Part shown: one piece after another, positions 1 to 8,699 of the stretch
Numbering within the stretch: the stretch's first letter is position 1
Layout of the letters: each line of letters begins with the position of its first letter
NCBI RefSeq assembly: GCF_900112615.1
Contig: NZ_FOMK01000002.1
Location: 310,001 to 374,000 of the forward strand
Source: Chitinophaga sp. CF118
GTDB lineage: Bacteria > Bacteroidota > Bacteroidia > Chitinophagales > Chitinophagaceae
DNA length: 64,000 nt
Reading direction: 5' to 3'
Translations under genes and position numbers: made by a program
Notes under the pieces: model-generated
The model's database searches: none
What the model saw: the letters and a program-made list of their open reading frames with translations, nothing else
What the model was told of the DNA's origin: nothing

Positions 1-426
1 CAACTGAAAAAGCTGGTACAGATAGGTGTCCGGGATTATTGTGAAGAAGAACTGGACTATGTGCAGAACAGTAACGGAAAAGTGGTAACTTTCTTTGATA
101 AAGATTTGAAAACCAGGCAGTATGAGGGAGACTCCTGGTGTACCATCTGTGATGATATTATAGCAGCCCTGCCGGAACAGGTATATATCAGCTTTGATAT
201 TGACGGACTGGATCCAAAACTATGTCCCCGTACAGGTACCCCGGTACCCGGTGGCTTTGAAACTGAACAACTCTATTACCTGTTCAGAAAAGTAATAGAC
301 AGTGGTCGCAAACTCATCGGGTTCGATCTGAATGAGGTAAGTACTTCCCACGATGAGTGGGATGCCAATGTAGGCGCAAGAGTACTTTTTAAACTATGTA
401 ACCTGCTTGTATATTCAAATAAATAA
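1..426 (+). CDS. arginase/agmatinase/formimidoglutamase family protein, C-terminal part
   Basis: The frame is open from base 1, so the gene begins outside the window and only its last 141 residues are present. They hold two metal-site hallmarks of the ureohydrolase fold: a SFDIDGLDP block, whose aspartates bind the second half of the Mn2 cluster, and the following GGF segment, with GFDLNEVS closer to the end. Family members hydrolyse guanidino groups (arginine, agmatine, formiminoglutamate). The substrate cannot be decided without the N-terminus. The stop codon overlaps the next start by one base, so the two genes are probably co-translated. Confidence 0.85.
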   Translation, partial: QLKKLVQIGVRDYCEEELDYVQNSNGKVVTFFDKDLKTRQYEGDSWCTICDDIIAALPEQVYISFDIDGLDPKLCPRTGTPVPGGFETEQLYYLFRKVIDSGRKLIGFDLNEVSTSHDEWDANVGARVLFKLCNLLVYSNK

Positions 427-1016
427 TGAAACAGTACAAATTACGGATTCTTCACCCGAACACCCTTACACGTCTGCGGTTACAACCGGTAATGCATATG
501 CTGGTTGGCATATTGTTCCTGCTGAATGGAATAGGCATTTATAAAAGCCTGGCGCCGAACTGGAGCATGACCATCTTTTTCTTCCTGCTGGGATTGGCCA
601 GTATTATGTTCCCTTTCATTATGAAAAGGTTCAGTAACATTCAGGCGGCCAACAGCCTCACCCGGATGGTACAGGCCTTTACCTGCTTTACGGGATGCCT
701 GTATTTTTTAAGTCACCTGGAACCGATGATAGGCTTACTGTTACTGCTTACCGGTATTGCAACCGCCTATATCGGATGGGCCGAATATAAAATATTCCAG
801 CCCTCCTTTGCCAGGATAGATACAATGGGCATTACCCTTCCTACCACTTTTTCAGAGCGCCTGATTGGCTGGAACCAACTGAATAACGTAATTTTGCGCG
901 ACGACCTGCTGACACTTGACTTTAAGAATAACAAAATTATGCAACTTGAAGTACTGGATGAAACGGGAGTAGTAACCGCAGAAGAAATGAATACATTCTT
1001 CAAAAGCAGGCTCTGA
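426..1016 (+). CDS. membrane protein, four TM segments with PH-like tail
   Basis: This 196-residue protein is not recognised by name. About four hydrophobic segments lie between residues 20 and 120. A soluble tail of about 75 residues follows, reading like a bacterial PH-type domain (alternating beta strands, 'GITLPTTFSERLIGWNQLNNV'-style pattern). The start ATG overlaps the stop of the arginase-family gene, which supports this start and operon membership. No catalytic motif is visible, and a function beyond inner-membrane localisation cannot be assigned. Confidence 0.75.
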   Translation: MKQYKLRILHPNTLTRLRLQPVMHMLVGILFLLNGIGIYKSLAPNWSMTIFFFLLGLASIMFPFIMKRFSNIQAANSLTRMVQAFTCFTGCLYFLSHLEPMIGLLLLLTGIATAYIGWAEYKIFQPSFARIDTMGITLPTTFSERLIGWNQLNNVILRDDLLTLDFKNNKIMQLEVLDETGVVTAEEMNTFFKSRL

Positions 1017-1039
1017 TAACATAAAACGAACAACTCATT

Positions 1040-2335
1040 TTGAAACAGTCTCCATACATATTATACTCGGACGGGAAAGGCAATATTTTCGAAGATCTGA
1101 CGATGCATACCACTGGCCGTAGTGGCTGGGATGCATGGCCGATAGATCCGGATGAATGGATAGAACTGCCGGAAGGCGGCTCTCTGTATGAATTACCCGG
1201 TCGTCGTGGTATTGGTTTGAATGCCCTTACGGGTGAAATGGAACTGTGTGATAAAGGATGGGCTGTAGCGGCTTTCATTCCCCCTGCACATACAGGATTC
1301 TACCTGGCAGCTTACGAAACGATGCCGGATGCGCCTACCCTGCCCCTTTTCTGCTATACAGCAGTAGGATGGCTGGATGGTAAATTCTATGTACCTGCAA
1401 CCCGTATTGAAGCAGATATCCGTCAGGAATGTGCCGGCTTTGACGATAAAAAAGTAAAACAGGGAGTAAAAACATTAGTAGAGGCTTACCCGCATAACCG
1501 CCTGGTACAACACCTGGCAGACAATTGCGCACTGACTTACCACTGTCCTGCTGCCCGTAACTATTTTATGGGTCGCTGGGAATGTCCGATCCCTTCTTCA
1601 CCCGCCTGTAATGCCAACTGTATAGGTTGCATTTCTTTCCAGCCGGAAGAAGAAACGATTGTATCCACACAAGATCGCCTGCGCTTTAAACCTACTGCAC
1701 ACGAGATTGTGGAATATACCGTACCTCATCTTGAAACCGCACCTTTCCCTATCGTAAGCTTCGGACAAGGTTGTGAAGGTGAGCCACTGCTTATGTGGGA
1801 AACCATCCGTGAATCTATCATTGAAATACGTAAGCATACTTCTAAAGGCAGTATCAATATCAATACAAACGGTAGTAAACCTGATGCAGTAAGAGAGCTT
1901 TGTAAAGCAGGACTGAACAGCATTCGCGTAAGTACCAACTCTGCCCGTGAAAAAATTTATACACCTTATTACAGACCTAATAACTACACTTTCGATGATA
2001 TCGTGGAAAGCCTGAAAGTAGTACGTGAATTTGGCGGATGGACTTCCATCAACTACTTCGTATTTCCCGGCATCACGGATAGTGCAGAAGAATATGAAGC
2101 ATTGCGCAAACTGATCCGCGATACAGATTTGAATATGATCCAGTGGCGTAATTTTAATATCGATCCTGACTGGTATATGGGACGTATGGGAATAACTGAT
2201 CCTGGAGAATGCCTGGGTGTAAAACAGTTGCAGGAACTGATCCTGGAAGAATTTCCTCACCTGAAATATGGTTATTTCAATCCACCGATAGAAAGGATTA
2301 AAGGAGATTATTCACAAGACTTTGCACATTTTTAA
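1040..2335 (+). CDS. radical SAM protein
   Basis: The 431-residue protein carries the Cys-x3-Cys-x2-Cys cluster motif at C190, C194 and C197 (CNANCIGC), which holds the 4Fe-4S cluster that cleaves S-adenosylmethionine. Downstream, GQGCEGEP, NTNG and IRVSTNSAR fit the SAM-binding barrel strands. The first 180 residues are family-specific and contain no known domain I can name. The start is a TTG 23 nt after the preceding gene, with no nearer ATG. The substrate is unknown. It probably belongs to the same transcript as the two upstream genes, and a strong hairpin follows its stop. Confidence 0.8.
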   Translation: MKQSPYILYSDGKGNIFEDLTMHTTGRSGWDAWPIDPDEWIELPEGGSLYELPGRRGIGLNALTGEMELCDKGWAVAAFIPPAHTGFYLAAYETMPDAPTLPLFCYTAVGWLDGKFYVPATRIEADIRQECAGFDDKKVKQGVKTLVEAYPHNRLVQHLADNCALTYHCPAARNYFMGRWECPIPSSPACNANCIGCISFQPEEETIVSTQDRLRFKPTAHEIVEYTVPHLETAPFPIVSFGQGCEGEPLLMWETIRESIIEIRKHTSKGSININTNGSKPDAVRELCKAGLNSIRVSTNSAREKIYTPYYRPNNYTFDDIVESLKVVREFGGWTSINYFVFPGITDSAEEYEALRKLIRDTDLNMIQWRNFNIDPDWYMGRMGITDPGECLGVKQLQELILEEFPHLKYGYFNPPIERIKGDYSQDFAHF

Positions 2336-2358
2336 TTCAGTATATTACTTCTTTTAAT

Positions 2359-2401
2359 AAACATCGATCCCCATCGGCTTTGCTGATGGGGATCGATGTT
2401 T
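2359..2401. terminator. bidirectional terminator hairpin
   Basis: A 17-bp perfect stem (arms 2359-2375 and 2385-2401) encloses a 9-nt loop. It lies between convergent genes, the radical SAM gene and the MFS gene. A/T-rich flanks on both sides suit termination in both directions. Confidence 0.85.
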
Positions 2402-2421
2402 ATATGATTTTCCTATTGGTT

Positions 2422-3657
2422 TCATTTTGCTTTTAGCTGGCCCTCTGTAAGTTTCTTATACAACATATAAAATCCGGCTCCCGTAGCAATACAGGTACCG
2501 GCAGTGATATACCACCAGATAGTAAATCCATAATGTTCTACCATATAACCTCCCAGTGACGGAGCTACGATTGTACAAATTGAATACGCAATAGTATATA
2601 ACGCCGCATATTGTCCGCGGTTATGTTCTCCGCTCCTGCTGATAGAGAAAGAAGTCATAAAAGGAATGCTGAACATTTCCCCTACCGTGAATAAAAGTAT
2701 AAAGATTATTGAAGGTGCAAGTATACCTGGCAACAAATTGAAACTAACGAAAGAAAGTCCTCCAAGTATTACTCCGAAAATAATAAACTGCATGCCATGT
2801 TTCCGTCCTTCCAACTGATAAATCAACACCATTTCTATAAGAGCAATAATCAGCCCGTTTGTTCCTATCGTTATACCAATATGCGCTTCATTCATATGCA
2901 GTATGCTGGCCATGTAAAGCGGAACCATTGTAGACAACTGGAAAAAACCGATCGCAAATACAGTCACCAATCCAATGAAAGCCAGATAAAGTCCATCCTT
3001 ATATACGCTGCTGCTGTCCTTTATTTTTATAGCAGCTTCTTTCTTTTCTTCTTTTGATTTCCTCACGGGAGGCAGAAAAAACCGCATGATAAGTATGGCT
3101 ATAATACTGGTACAACCATCTGCCCAGAACAATAAGTCATAACTGTAACTGGCCAGGATTCCACCCAAAGCCGGTCCTACAGACCATCCAAGATTTACAG
3201 CCAGTCTGGCCAGGGAATAAGAGCGGGTACGGTTTTCAATGCTGCTGTAATGTACAATAGCCGCCGAGTTAGCCGGTCTGAAAGCCTCTCCCACACAGCT
3301 CAGCACAAAAATACAGACGCTGATCTGCACTAATGTTTGCATCTGCCCCAGTAAGATTAATAAAAATCCCTGCAGGAGTAAACTCCAGAACTGCACACTG
3401 TAAAAACCTATCCTGTCGGACAACCGGCCTCCTGCAAACGCACCAATCACAGAACCTACGCCGAAACAAGCCATTACAAAACCCGCCTGTTCCACGCTGA
3501 AGTGAAGGCGTTGAGTAAGATATACCGTCATAAACGGTATCACCATAGCTCCGCTACGATTTATTAATAATACTACCGATAACAACCATATAGACGGCGA
3601 TAGTCCGGAATAGGCTTTTTTATAGAGAGCTAACAAGAGATTAATTTTTAAGATCAC
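2422..3657 (-). CDS. MFS transporter
   Basis: The 411-residue protein has about 12 hydrophobic helices and an MFS signature in the first cytoplasmic loop (GGRLSDRIGF after helix 2). It is probably a drug-efflux-type proton antiporter in the inner membrane. The substrate is unknown. The GTG at 3657 gives the longest frame, but a Bacteroidota -7 element (TACATTTG, 3664-3657 on this strand) overlaps that codon, so a TTG at 3636 may be the true start. It is transcribed away from the TonB-like gene from a shared 70-bp gap. Confidence 0.85.
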   Translation of the reverse strand: MILKINLLLALYKKAYSGLSPSIWLLSVVLLINRSGAMVIPFMTVYLTQRLHFSVEQAGFVMACFGVGSVIGAFAGGRLSDRIGFYSVQFWSLLLQGFLLILLGQMQTLVQISVCIFVLSCVGEAFRPANSAAIVHYSSIENRTRSYSLARLAVNLGWSVGPALGGILASYSYDLLFWADGCTSIIAILIMRFFLPPVRKSKEEKKEAAIKIKDSSSVYKDGLYLAFIGLVTVFAIGFFQLSTMVPLYMASILHMNEAHIGITIGTNGLIIALIEMVLIYQLEGRKHGMQFIIFGVILGGLSFVSFNLLPGILAPSIIFILLFTVGEMFSIPFMTSFSISRSGEHNRGQYAALYTIAYSICTIVAPSLGGYMVEHYGFTIWWYITAGTCIATGAGFYMLYKKLTEGQLKAK

Positions 3658-3664
3658 AAATGTA
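3657..3664 (-). promoter_or_regulatory. -7 promoter element for the MFS gene
   Basis: TACATTTG on the minus strand matches the Bacteroidota TAnnTTTG consensus. No clear -33 TTTG is found at the usual distance. Confidence 0.4.
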
Positions 3665-3715
3665 AAGAAATTTCGATCTGTTGTTCTCTGATCTCATACA
3701 TTAAAAAATTAATCT

Positions 3716-3723
3716 TATTTTTG
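3716..3723 (+). promoter_or_regulatory. -7 promoter element for the TonB-like gene
   Basis: TATTTTTG matches TAnnTTTG and ends only 4 nt before the ATG at 3728. If used, the transcript would be leaderless or nearly so. No good -33 element is seen. Confidence 0.4.
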
Positions 3724-3727
3724 GAGT

Positions 3728-4612
3728 ATGCAGAATAAAGAGAACAATACCGATAAACATATAAAAGCAGTGGGGGTTACCATTGCCGTACACGCTTTGG
3801 TGTTAGTAGTACTGTTCCTTGTAGCGTTCACTGCACCGCCCCCATTACCGGATCAGGATCTGGGTATGGAAGTGAATTTAGGTACTTCTGATGAAGGGAT
3901 GGGTGATGAACAACCACTCAATCCCAATCCTCCCAGCAGTGGTGCAGCCAGTGCTTCCACACCGCAAACGGAGCCTGCAGCAGCGAAAGACAATTCTCCT
4001 CAGCAGGATATTGCTACCCAGGATGAAGAAGATGCACCTGAAGTTACCAAGCCAACAAAACCTGTTGAGCCCCCCAAAGAATTTCCAAAGAATATAGATA
4101 CCAAACCGGCAAAGACGCCTAAAAAAACGTCTGAGAATCCGCCTGCACCAGTACCTCCTGCACCAAAGCCAAAAGCGGTTTTCACGGGAGGAACTTCCAG
4201 CAATAGTGCCAGTGGTAACAGTGCAAACGGTTCTAATACTTCTACCGGAGAAGGTAATACAGGTAAGCCTGGTGACCGTGGTCAGATTAATGGTGATCCT
4301 AACGCCGGTGGTTATAACGGCAGTGGTTTAGGTGGTGGCAAATCTGATTTCCGCCTGAACGGACGTTCCCTGTTAAGTCGTCCTTCACTCACTTACGACG
4401 GAGATGAATCCGGTTATATCGCTGTTAATATTAAAGTTGACAGACAAGGAAACGTAATTGAAGCAACACATTCCCTGAGAGGTTCCACTCTCAATAATTC
4501 CCGCCTGATAGAAATCGCTAAAAAGGCTGCCAGAGAGCTTAAATACAGTGTAAACGCCGACGCTCCCGAAGTGCAGTATGCACTCATTAGATTTTATTTT
4601 AAAGTCCAATAA
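3728..4612 (+). CDS. TonB-like energy transducer
   Basis: The 294 residues follow the TonB plan: a short cytoplasmic N-terminus, one membrane anchor at about residues 15-36, a long Pro/Glu/Lys-rich periplasmic linker (about 60-150), a Gly/Ser/Asn-rich stretch (155-205), and a C-terminal domain (about 225-294) with the GYIAVNIKVDRQGNV strand pattern. It would couple the proton motive force to outer-membrane transporters such as the receptor at 14.1 kb. Partner exbB/exbD genes are not in this window. The start is the only ATG before the anchor. A U-rich hairpin follows the stop. Confidence 0.82.
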   Translation: MQNKENNTDKHIKAVGVTIAVHALVLVVLFLVAFTAPPPLPDQDLGMEVNLGTSDEGMGDEQPLNPNPPSSGAASASTPQTEPAAAKDNSPQQDIATQDEEDAPEVTKPTKPVEPPKEFPKNIDTKPAKTPKKTSENPPAPVPPAPKPKAVFTGGTSSNSASGNSANGSNTSTGEGNTGKPGDRGQINGDPNAGGYNGSGLGGGKSDFRLNGRSLLSRPSLTYDGDESGYIAVNIKVDRQGNVIEATHSLRGSTLNNSRLIEIAKKAARELKYSVNADAPEVQYALIRFYFKVQ

Positions 4613-4642
4613 TATATATTAAATATATTACAATATATTTGC

Positions 4643-4680
4643 ACAGGAAAAGGTTCACGCCTTTTCCTGTTTTCTTTTGT
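4643..4680 (+). terminator. rho-independent terminator after the TonB-like gene
   Basis: An 11-bp stem (4643-4653 with 4660-4670) and a 6-nt loop are followed by a T-rich tract. Confidence 0.85.
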
Positions 4681-4709
4681 AGCGTCTGCCAATATCTGGC
4701 ATAATTTTG
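4676..4709 (+). promoter_or_regulatory. Bacteroidota-type promoter for the DUF5723 gene
   Basis: TTTG at 4676-4679, a 22-nt gap and TAATTTTG at 4702-4709 match the -33/-7 pattern. A TTG codon at 4707 lies inside the -7 box, so translation must start downstream, at the ATG at 4752. Confidence 0.6.
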
Positions 4710-4751
4710 CGTTATAAGGGGGAGAAACCGAATTGCCAACTAAATAGAGTT

Positions 4752-6224
4752 ATGCTTTTTAGAGAAATGCTTTTAAGAACCACAGGATGCCTGTGTATTA
4801 TTACCATGTCTTTACTGCTAACCAACAAAGCGCAGGCACAATTGCCCTTTGGAGGATATTCCAACAGCAACTATGCCGGTATTCACGGCGTTCCTTCCAA
4901 TCCTGCATCTGCAGCAGCCACCCATTATAAATGGGATGTGAATATTGGTGGTGTGAATGCATACATTGGTAATACATACGTACGTGCTCCCCGCTCAGTT
5001 ATTTTACATCCGCCGGATTCAGCATCGCAATTGAAACGTAACAGGGATTATTTTCTGGACACTGCTGCTACAGGGAAACAGTTTGCCTGGGGAAATGTGG
5101 ACGTAATGATGCCATCTGTATTGTACTCCATTGACGAATTTCGATCAATTGCTTTCACCTGGAGAGTACGTGCAAATGCGAATGGCGGAAATGTAACGAC
5201 AGACGTTGCCAATTTCTTTGGTCTCGACTTTCCAAATCCGAACCTGGTAGGTAAGAATTATGATATGGAACTGGCTAATGGCAGCTTCCACTGGTGGAAT
5301 GAATTTGGCTTTACTTACGCCTCTGTGATCAAGGATGATGGTGAGCATCGCCTCAAAGGGGGTGTTACCCTTAAACTGTTGTCCGGTATTGCGGCCGGCT
5401 ATGCACAGGTAGAAGGTGCAAGCTTTGTTATGCGCTCCAGAACCGATGCGGATATTACCCGCGGTACGCTTAAAGCAGCCTACAGCGAAGGTATCAACAA
5501 CTGGGAAAAGCCAACGATGAGCAACTATAAAATGTTCGGTAACCTTGGCTTTGGTATGGACCTGGGCTTTGTATACGAATGGAGGGAAGAAATGGACGGA
5601 TTACAGGGATATGATAATGATCAGTGGAATCCGGAGGCAGATGATTATAAAATGCGCTTAGGCATTTCTATCACAGACCTGGGAGGAATCACCTACAAAA
5701 AGAATCCTAACAGTAAAGACTTAGACCTCCGTACCACAGGTATTGATCCCAGGGATATTGAAAAAAACAAAGGTGAAGGCTGGCAACAATACTACCGCCG
5801 CGTAAGCAATTATTTTACGCCTATTGCCTCTAGTGATAAATTTACCATGAATACGCCGGCTGCACTGAACATCATGTTTGATTATAATGTGGATGGTCGC
5901 ATCTTTGTGAATGCAAAAAGTGTAATGGCATTAACTTCTGGTAAATCAGATCCTAGCAAAACGTACGCGATGACACAATTGCAGGTTACGCCACGCATAG
6001 ATGGCCAACACTTTGGGGCCTACCTGCCGCTGGAAATAAATGCACATGGCCAGTTTGATGCTGGTGTGGGTTTCCGTGCCGGACCACTGGTTATTGGCTC
6101 CTCTACCCTCTTATCCAACCTGTTCCAGAAAAACAAGAACCGGATGGATGGATTTATTGCACTGCGCATCGTTCCTATCAACTTCGGTAAAACCAAACTG
6201 GGCTGTCCTGCTGCACAGTTCTAA
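4752..6224 (+). CDS. DUF5723-family outer-membrane protein
   Basis: The protein of about 490 residues starts with a signal peptide ending at AQA, then mature QLPFGGYSNSNYAG. The repeated 'GIHGVPSNPAS' opening and the alternating amphipathic strands rich in Gly, Asn and aromatic residues fit the DUF5723 family of Bacteroidota beta-barrel proteins. A longer frame begins at a TTG at 4707, but that codon sits in the promoter. ATG 4752 or ATG 4767 both keep the signal peptide. Function is unknown. It is expected in the outer membrane, probably as a single-gene transcript. Confidence 0.8.
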   Translation: MLFREMLLRTTGCLCIITMSLLLTNKAQAQLPFGGYSNSNYAGIHGVPSNPASAAATHYKWDVNIGGVNAYIGNTYVRAPRSVILHPPDSASQLKRNRDYFLDTAATGKQFAWGNVDVMMPSVLYSIDEFRSIAFTWRVRANANGGNVTTDVANFFGLDFPNPNLVGKNYDMELANGSFHWWNEFGFTYASVIKDDGEHRLKGGVTLKLLSGIAAGYAQVEGASFVMRSRTDADITRGTLKAAYSEGINNWEKPTMSNYKMFGNLGFGMDLGFVYEWREEMDGLQGYDNDQWNPEADDYKMRLGISITDLGGITYKKNPNSKDLDLRTTGIDPRDIEKNKGEGWQQYYRRVSNYFTPIASSDKFTMNTPAALNIMFDYNVDGRIFVNAKSVMALTSGKSDPSKTYAMTQLQVTPRIDGQHFGAYLPLEINAHGQFDAGVGFRAGPLVIGSSTLLSNLFQKNKNRMDGFIALRIVPINFGKTKLGCPAAQF

Positions 6225-6241
6225 GAAATTTATATACAATA

Positions 6242-6277
6242 AAAGAGGGCGTATCATTTTCTTGATGCGCCCTCTTT
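6242..6277 (+). terminator. terminator after the DUF5723 gene
   Basis: A 15-bp stem with one G-T pair (6242-6256 and 6263-6277) and a 6-nt loop is followed by a T-rich tract. Confidence 0.85.
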
Positions 6278-6286
6278 GTTTATATG

Positions 6287-6423
6287 CAATAAATACACTA
6301 CTTCTGCCTGTTCTGTTTCTTAATTTAACCTGGGAATAAGATTTTATTACGATTGTTAATGATCAATAAATACACTGCATCTGCCTGTTCTGTTTCTTAA
6401 TTTAACCTGGGAATAAGATTTTA
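6287..6423 (+). repeat. two direct copies of a 60-bp unit
   Basis: Copies at 6287-6346 and 6364-6423 differ at only 2 of 60 positions and are separated by 17 bp. The second copy starts inside the left arm of the inverted repeat described separately. Confidence 0.9.
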
Positions 6424-6493
6424 GATTTGATCTTTAATATACTTTACCTAAGCATCACGGCAGATAAGGTGCATTTATTGATCATTAACAATC
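6351..6493. repeat. 143-bp element with 35-bp inverted ends
   Basis: Arms at 6351-6385 and 6459-6493 are complementary, with the outer 21 bp perfect and about 4 mismatches further in. No coding sequence lies between. It could be a MITE-like remnant or a structured RNA. The surrounding 553-bp gap holds no other recognisable gene apart from the folC promoter. Confidence 0.75.
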
Positions 6494-6727
6494 TTTCTCC
6501 CCCTTTTTAGTTCAACTCCCTGTAGTTTTTTTCTGAAAGTCTATATCTAATTGTTATATAGTTGTAACCCTTCTGTCTGGCTATGTTATTTATGCCCACT
6601 GCTCATGTAGATTCATGGACAAGATATAGTTCATTTCGCAGGTTAAAATGACAACAGCTCTTTGGGGGCAGTAATAAAAAAACTTAAACATGGCCGATGC
6701 TGCGTTCGTTGAAATGGTTACAGGTCA

Positions 6728-6760
6728 TTTGGGACAGCCCGATTTTCTCCCTTATATTTG
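6728..6760 (+). promoter_or_regulatory. promoter of folC
   Basis: TTTG at 6728-6731, 21 nt, then TATATTTG at 6753-6760 closely match the Bacteroidota sigma consensus. The ATG at 6778 follows 17 nt after the -7 box, which fixes the folC start and excludes the upstream in-frame codon at 6697. Confidence 0.7.
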
Positions 6761-6777
6761 TTCTGCATTCAAAGTAT

Positions 6778-8064
6778 ATGGACTATCAACAAACGCTGGA
6801 CTACCTGTACGAGCGATTACCCATGTTTACCCGCGTGGGTGCTGCTGCTTTCAGAAAAGACCTTCACAATACCATCGAATTATGTGAACGGCTGGGCAAC
6901 CCTCAGCATAAGTTCAAATCAATACATATTGCCGGTACTAATGGTAAAGGCTCTACCAGCCATATGCTGGCAGCTATTTTCCAGCAGGCGGGTTATAAAA
7001 CGGGATTATACACCTCTCCTCACCTGACAGATTTCCGCGAACGGATAAGAATAAACGGAGAGATGGTACCCACCACTTTTGTGACGGAATTCGTGCAACA
7101 AATGCAGCCTTCCATAGAGGCGCTGGACCCTTCCTTTTTCGAACTTACCGTAGCAATGGCTTTCCAGTATTTTGCACTGGAACAGGTCGATATCGCTATC
7201 ATAGAAGTGGGACTGGGAGGACGACTGGACAGTACCAACATCATTACCCCCGAGCTGTCTGTGATCACTAACATCAGCTACGATCATATGAATATACTCG
7301 GTAATACCCTGCCGGAAATTGCAACAGAAAAAGCAGGGATTATCAAAGCAGGAATTCCGGTAGTGATATCCCAAACACAATCTGAAATAGCCGAAATTTT
7401 CAGGGAGAAAGCAGCATCCCTTCATGCACCCATTCACTTCGCTGACCAGGAATGGCTTATGCAGGAAAATGAATTAACTGCCGGTCATCTGAAACTGGGC
7501 TTCCTTCCACATAAAGGAGGTGAAATGAAACGCCTTACGCTGGATCTCTACGGACAATACCAGATCAAGAATATCATGGGGGTACTGAGTGCCGTAAAGG
7601 TATTACAGCAGGGCGATTGGAAATTACCAGATGCAGTTGTGGCAGAGGCACTCTCACACGTGAAGAAGATTACAGGACTGCGGGGCCGCTGGGATATTAT
7701 TGATAAAAAACCGCTTACCATTCTCGATGTAGGTCATAATGAAGCAGGCATCACAGAAATTGTGGAGCAGCTACGCCATATGGTATATCGGCATCTGCAT
7801 ATAGTAACGGGCTTTGTAAAGGATAAAGAAGTTGATAAAGTATTGTCTATTCTTCCATCTTCTGCAACCTATTACTTTTGTAAATCACAGATTCCACGGG
7901 CGCTTGATGAAAAAATTCTCGCTGAAATGGCTGGTACCAAAGGATTACGGGGACATACCTATTCTTCCGTGCAGCAGGCTTTCATGACCGCGAAACAAAA
8001 TGCCCATGAAGAAGATGTGGTGCTGGTATGCGGAAGTTTCTTTATAGTAGCAGAAGTAATGTAA
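6778..8064 (+). CDS. folC: bifunctional folylpolyglutamate/dihydrofolate synthase
   Basis: The 428-residue Mur-ligase-family enzyme adds glutamate to folates (and possibly to dihydropteroate) in the cytoplasm. The ATP-binding loop GTNGKGST is at residues 53-60. It is followed by the typical SPHLTDFRERI segment, GLGGRLDSTNI and SYDHMNILG. The C-terminal glutamate ligase domain contains DVGHNEAG. Its length is normal. The start at 6778 follows a good promoter, and the 27 codons of open frame before it are not conserved-looking. FolC often follows TonB in Bacteroidota, but here a DUF5723 gene and a repeat element separate them. Confidence 0.93.
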   Translation: MDYQQTLDYLYERLPMFTRVGAAAFRKDLHNTIELCERLGNPQHKFKSIHIAGTNGKGSTSHMLAAIFQQAGYKTGLYTSPHLTDFRERIRINGEMVPTTFVTEFVQQMQPSIEALDPSFFELTVAMAFQYFALEQVDIAIIEVGLGGRLDSTNIITPELSVITNISYDHMNILGNTLPEIATEKAGIIKAGIPVVISQTQSEIAEIFREKAASLHAPIHFADQEWLMQENELTAGHLKLGFLPHKGGEMKRLTLDLYGQYQIKNIMGVLSAVKVLQQGDWKLPDAVVAEALSHVKKITGLRGRWDIIDKKPLTILDVGHNEAGITEIVEQLRHMVYRHLHIVTGFVKDKEVDKVLSILPSSATYYFCKSQIPRALDEKILAEMAGTKGLRGHTYSSVQQAFMTAKQNAHEEDVVLVCGSFFIVAEVM

Positions 8065-8173
8065 TTCCTGATTTTTTTCTAAGGAGGATAGATCAAAAAT
8101 AAATAAAGGGCTTGAAGTCGCTTAAACAGCTATCGTCTCCATCAGGGATTTGAAATAAAACCTATATGAACGG

Positions 8174-8450
8174 GTTCACAAATGAGTATGAAAGTCTCTA
8201 AATTATGATGGGTTGATAATACCTGTGGAAGTAAAATCGTTCACAAATGAGTATGAAAGTCCCTAAATTATGATCGGTTGATAATACCTGTGGAGGTAAA
8301 ATCGTTCACAAATGAAAGTTTCTGAATTATGGTGGATTGATAATACCTGTGGAGGTAAAATCGTTCACAAATGAAAGTTTCTGAATTATGATGGGTTGAT
8401 AATACCTGTGGAGGTAAAATCGTTCACAAATGAGTATGAAAGTTTCTAAA
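8174..8450 (+). repeat. tandem array of 65/59-bp units, 4.5 copies
   Basis: Units begin at 8174, 8239, 8304, 8363 and 8422 (periods 65, 65, 59 and 59). The shorter units lack the 6-bp GAGTAT. Units differ by a few substitutions, and the fifth is cut off at about 8450. The units abut directly, without unique spacers, so this is not CRISPR. Confidence 0.9.
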
Positions 8451-8524
8451 TCCGGGCAGAAAACGTTGTGTTAACCTGTTTTTAAAATCAACTGATTTAC
8501 AATCATTTGGAATATATTTTCAGA

Positions 8525-8569
8525 AAAAAGAGGGTGTACTTCACTTACGTTGAAGTACACCCTCTTTTT
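8525..8569. terminator. bidirectional terminator between folC and the NUDIX gene
   Basis: A 19-bp perfect stem (8525-8543 and 8551-8569) with a 7-nt loop is flanked by A-rich and T-rich runs, so it works on either strand. Confidence 0.85.
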
Positions 8570-8699
8570 ATATTTCATTATGAATATTATTTTCTGTACA
8601 ACCAGTTACTAAGTCTTTAAAAATGAATAATTCATAAATAGAATTAAGGACTAAGTTGCCGACTAAAATCAAGGGGGCGTCCCCTCGATGGATTAATCA

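Larger units (their letters stand above)
8065..8699. other. repeat-bearing intergenic region
   Basis: This 635-bp stretch between convergent folC and the NUDIX gene has no convincing coding sequence. It holds the tandem repeat array at 8174-8450 and a strong hairpin at 8525-8569. Nothing else is recognised. Confidence 0.7.

Noticed and set aside
1598..2260. 220-codon open frame antisense to the radical SAM gene
   Set aside because: It mirrors the real gene's codon pattern, has no recognisable domain, and the opposite strand carries the CxxxCxxC enzyme.
4707..4751. TTG start for the DUF5723 protein
   Set aside because: The TTG is part of the -7 promoter element, so it would not be transcribed.
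8174..8450. CRISPR array
   Set aside because: Units follow each other without unique spacers, are 59-65 bp long, and no cas gene is near.
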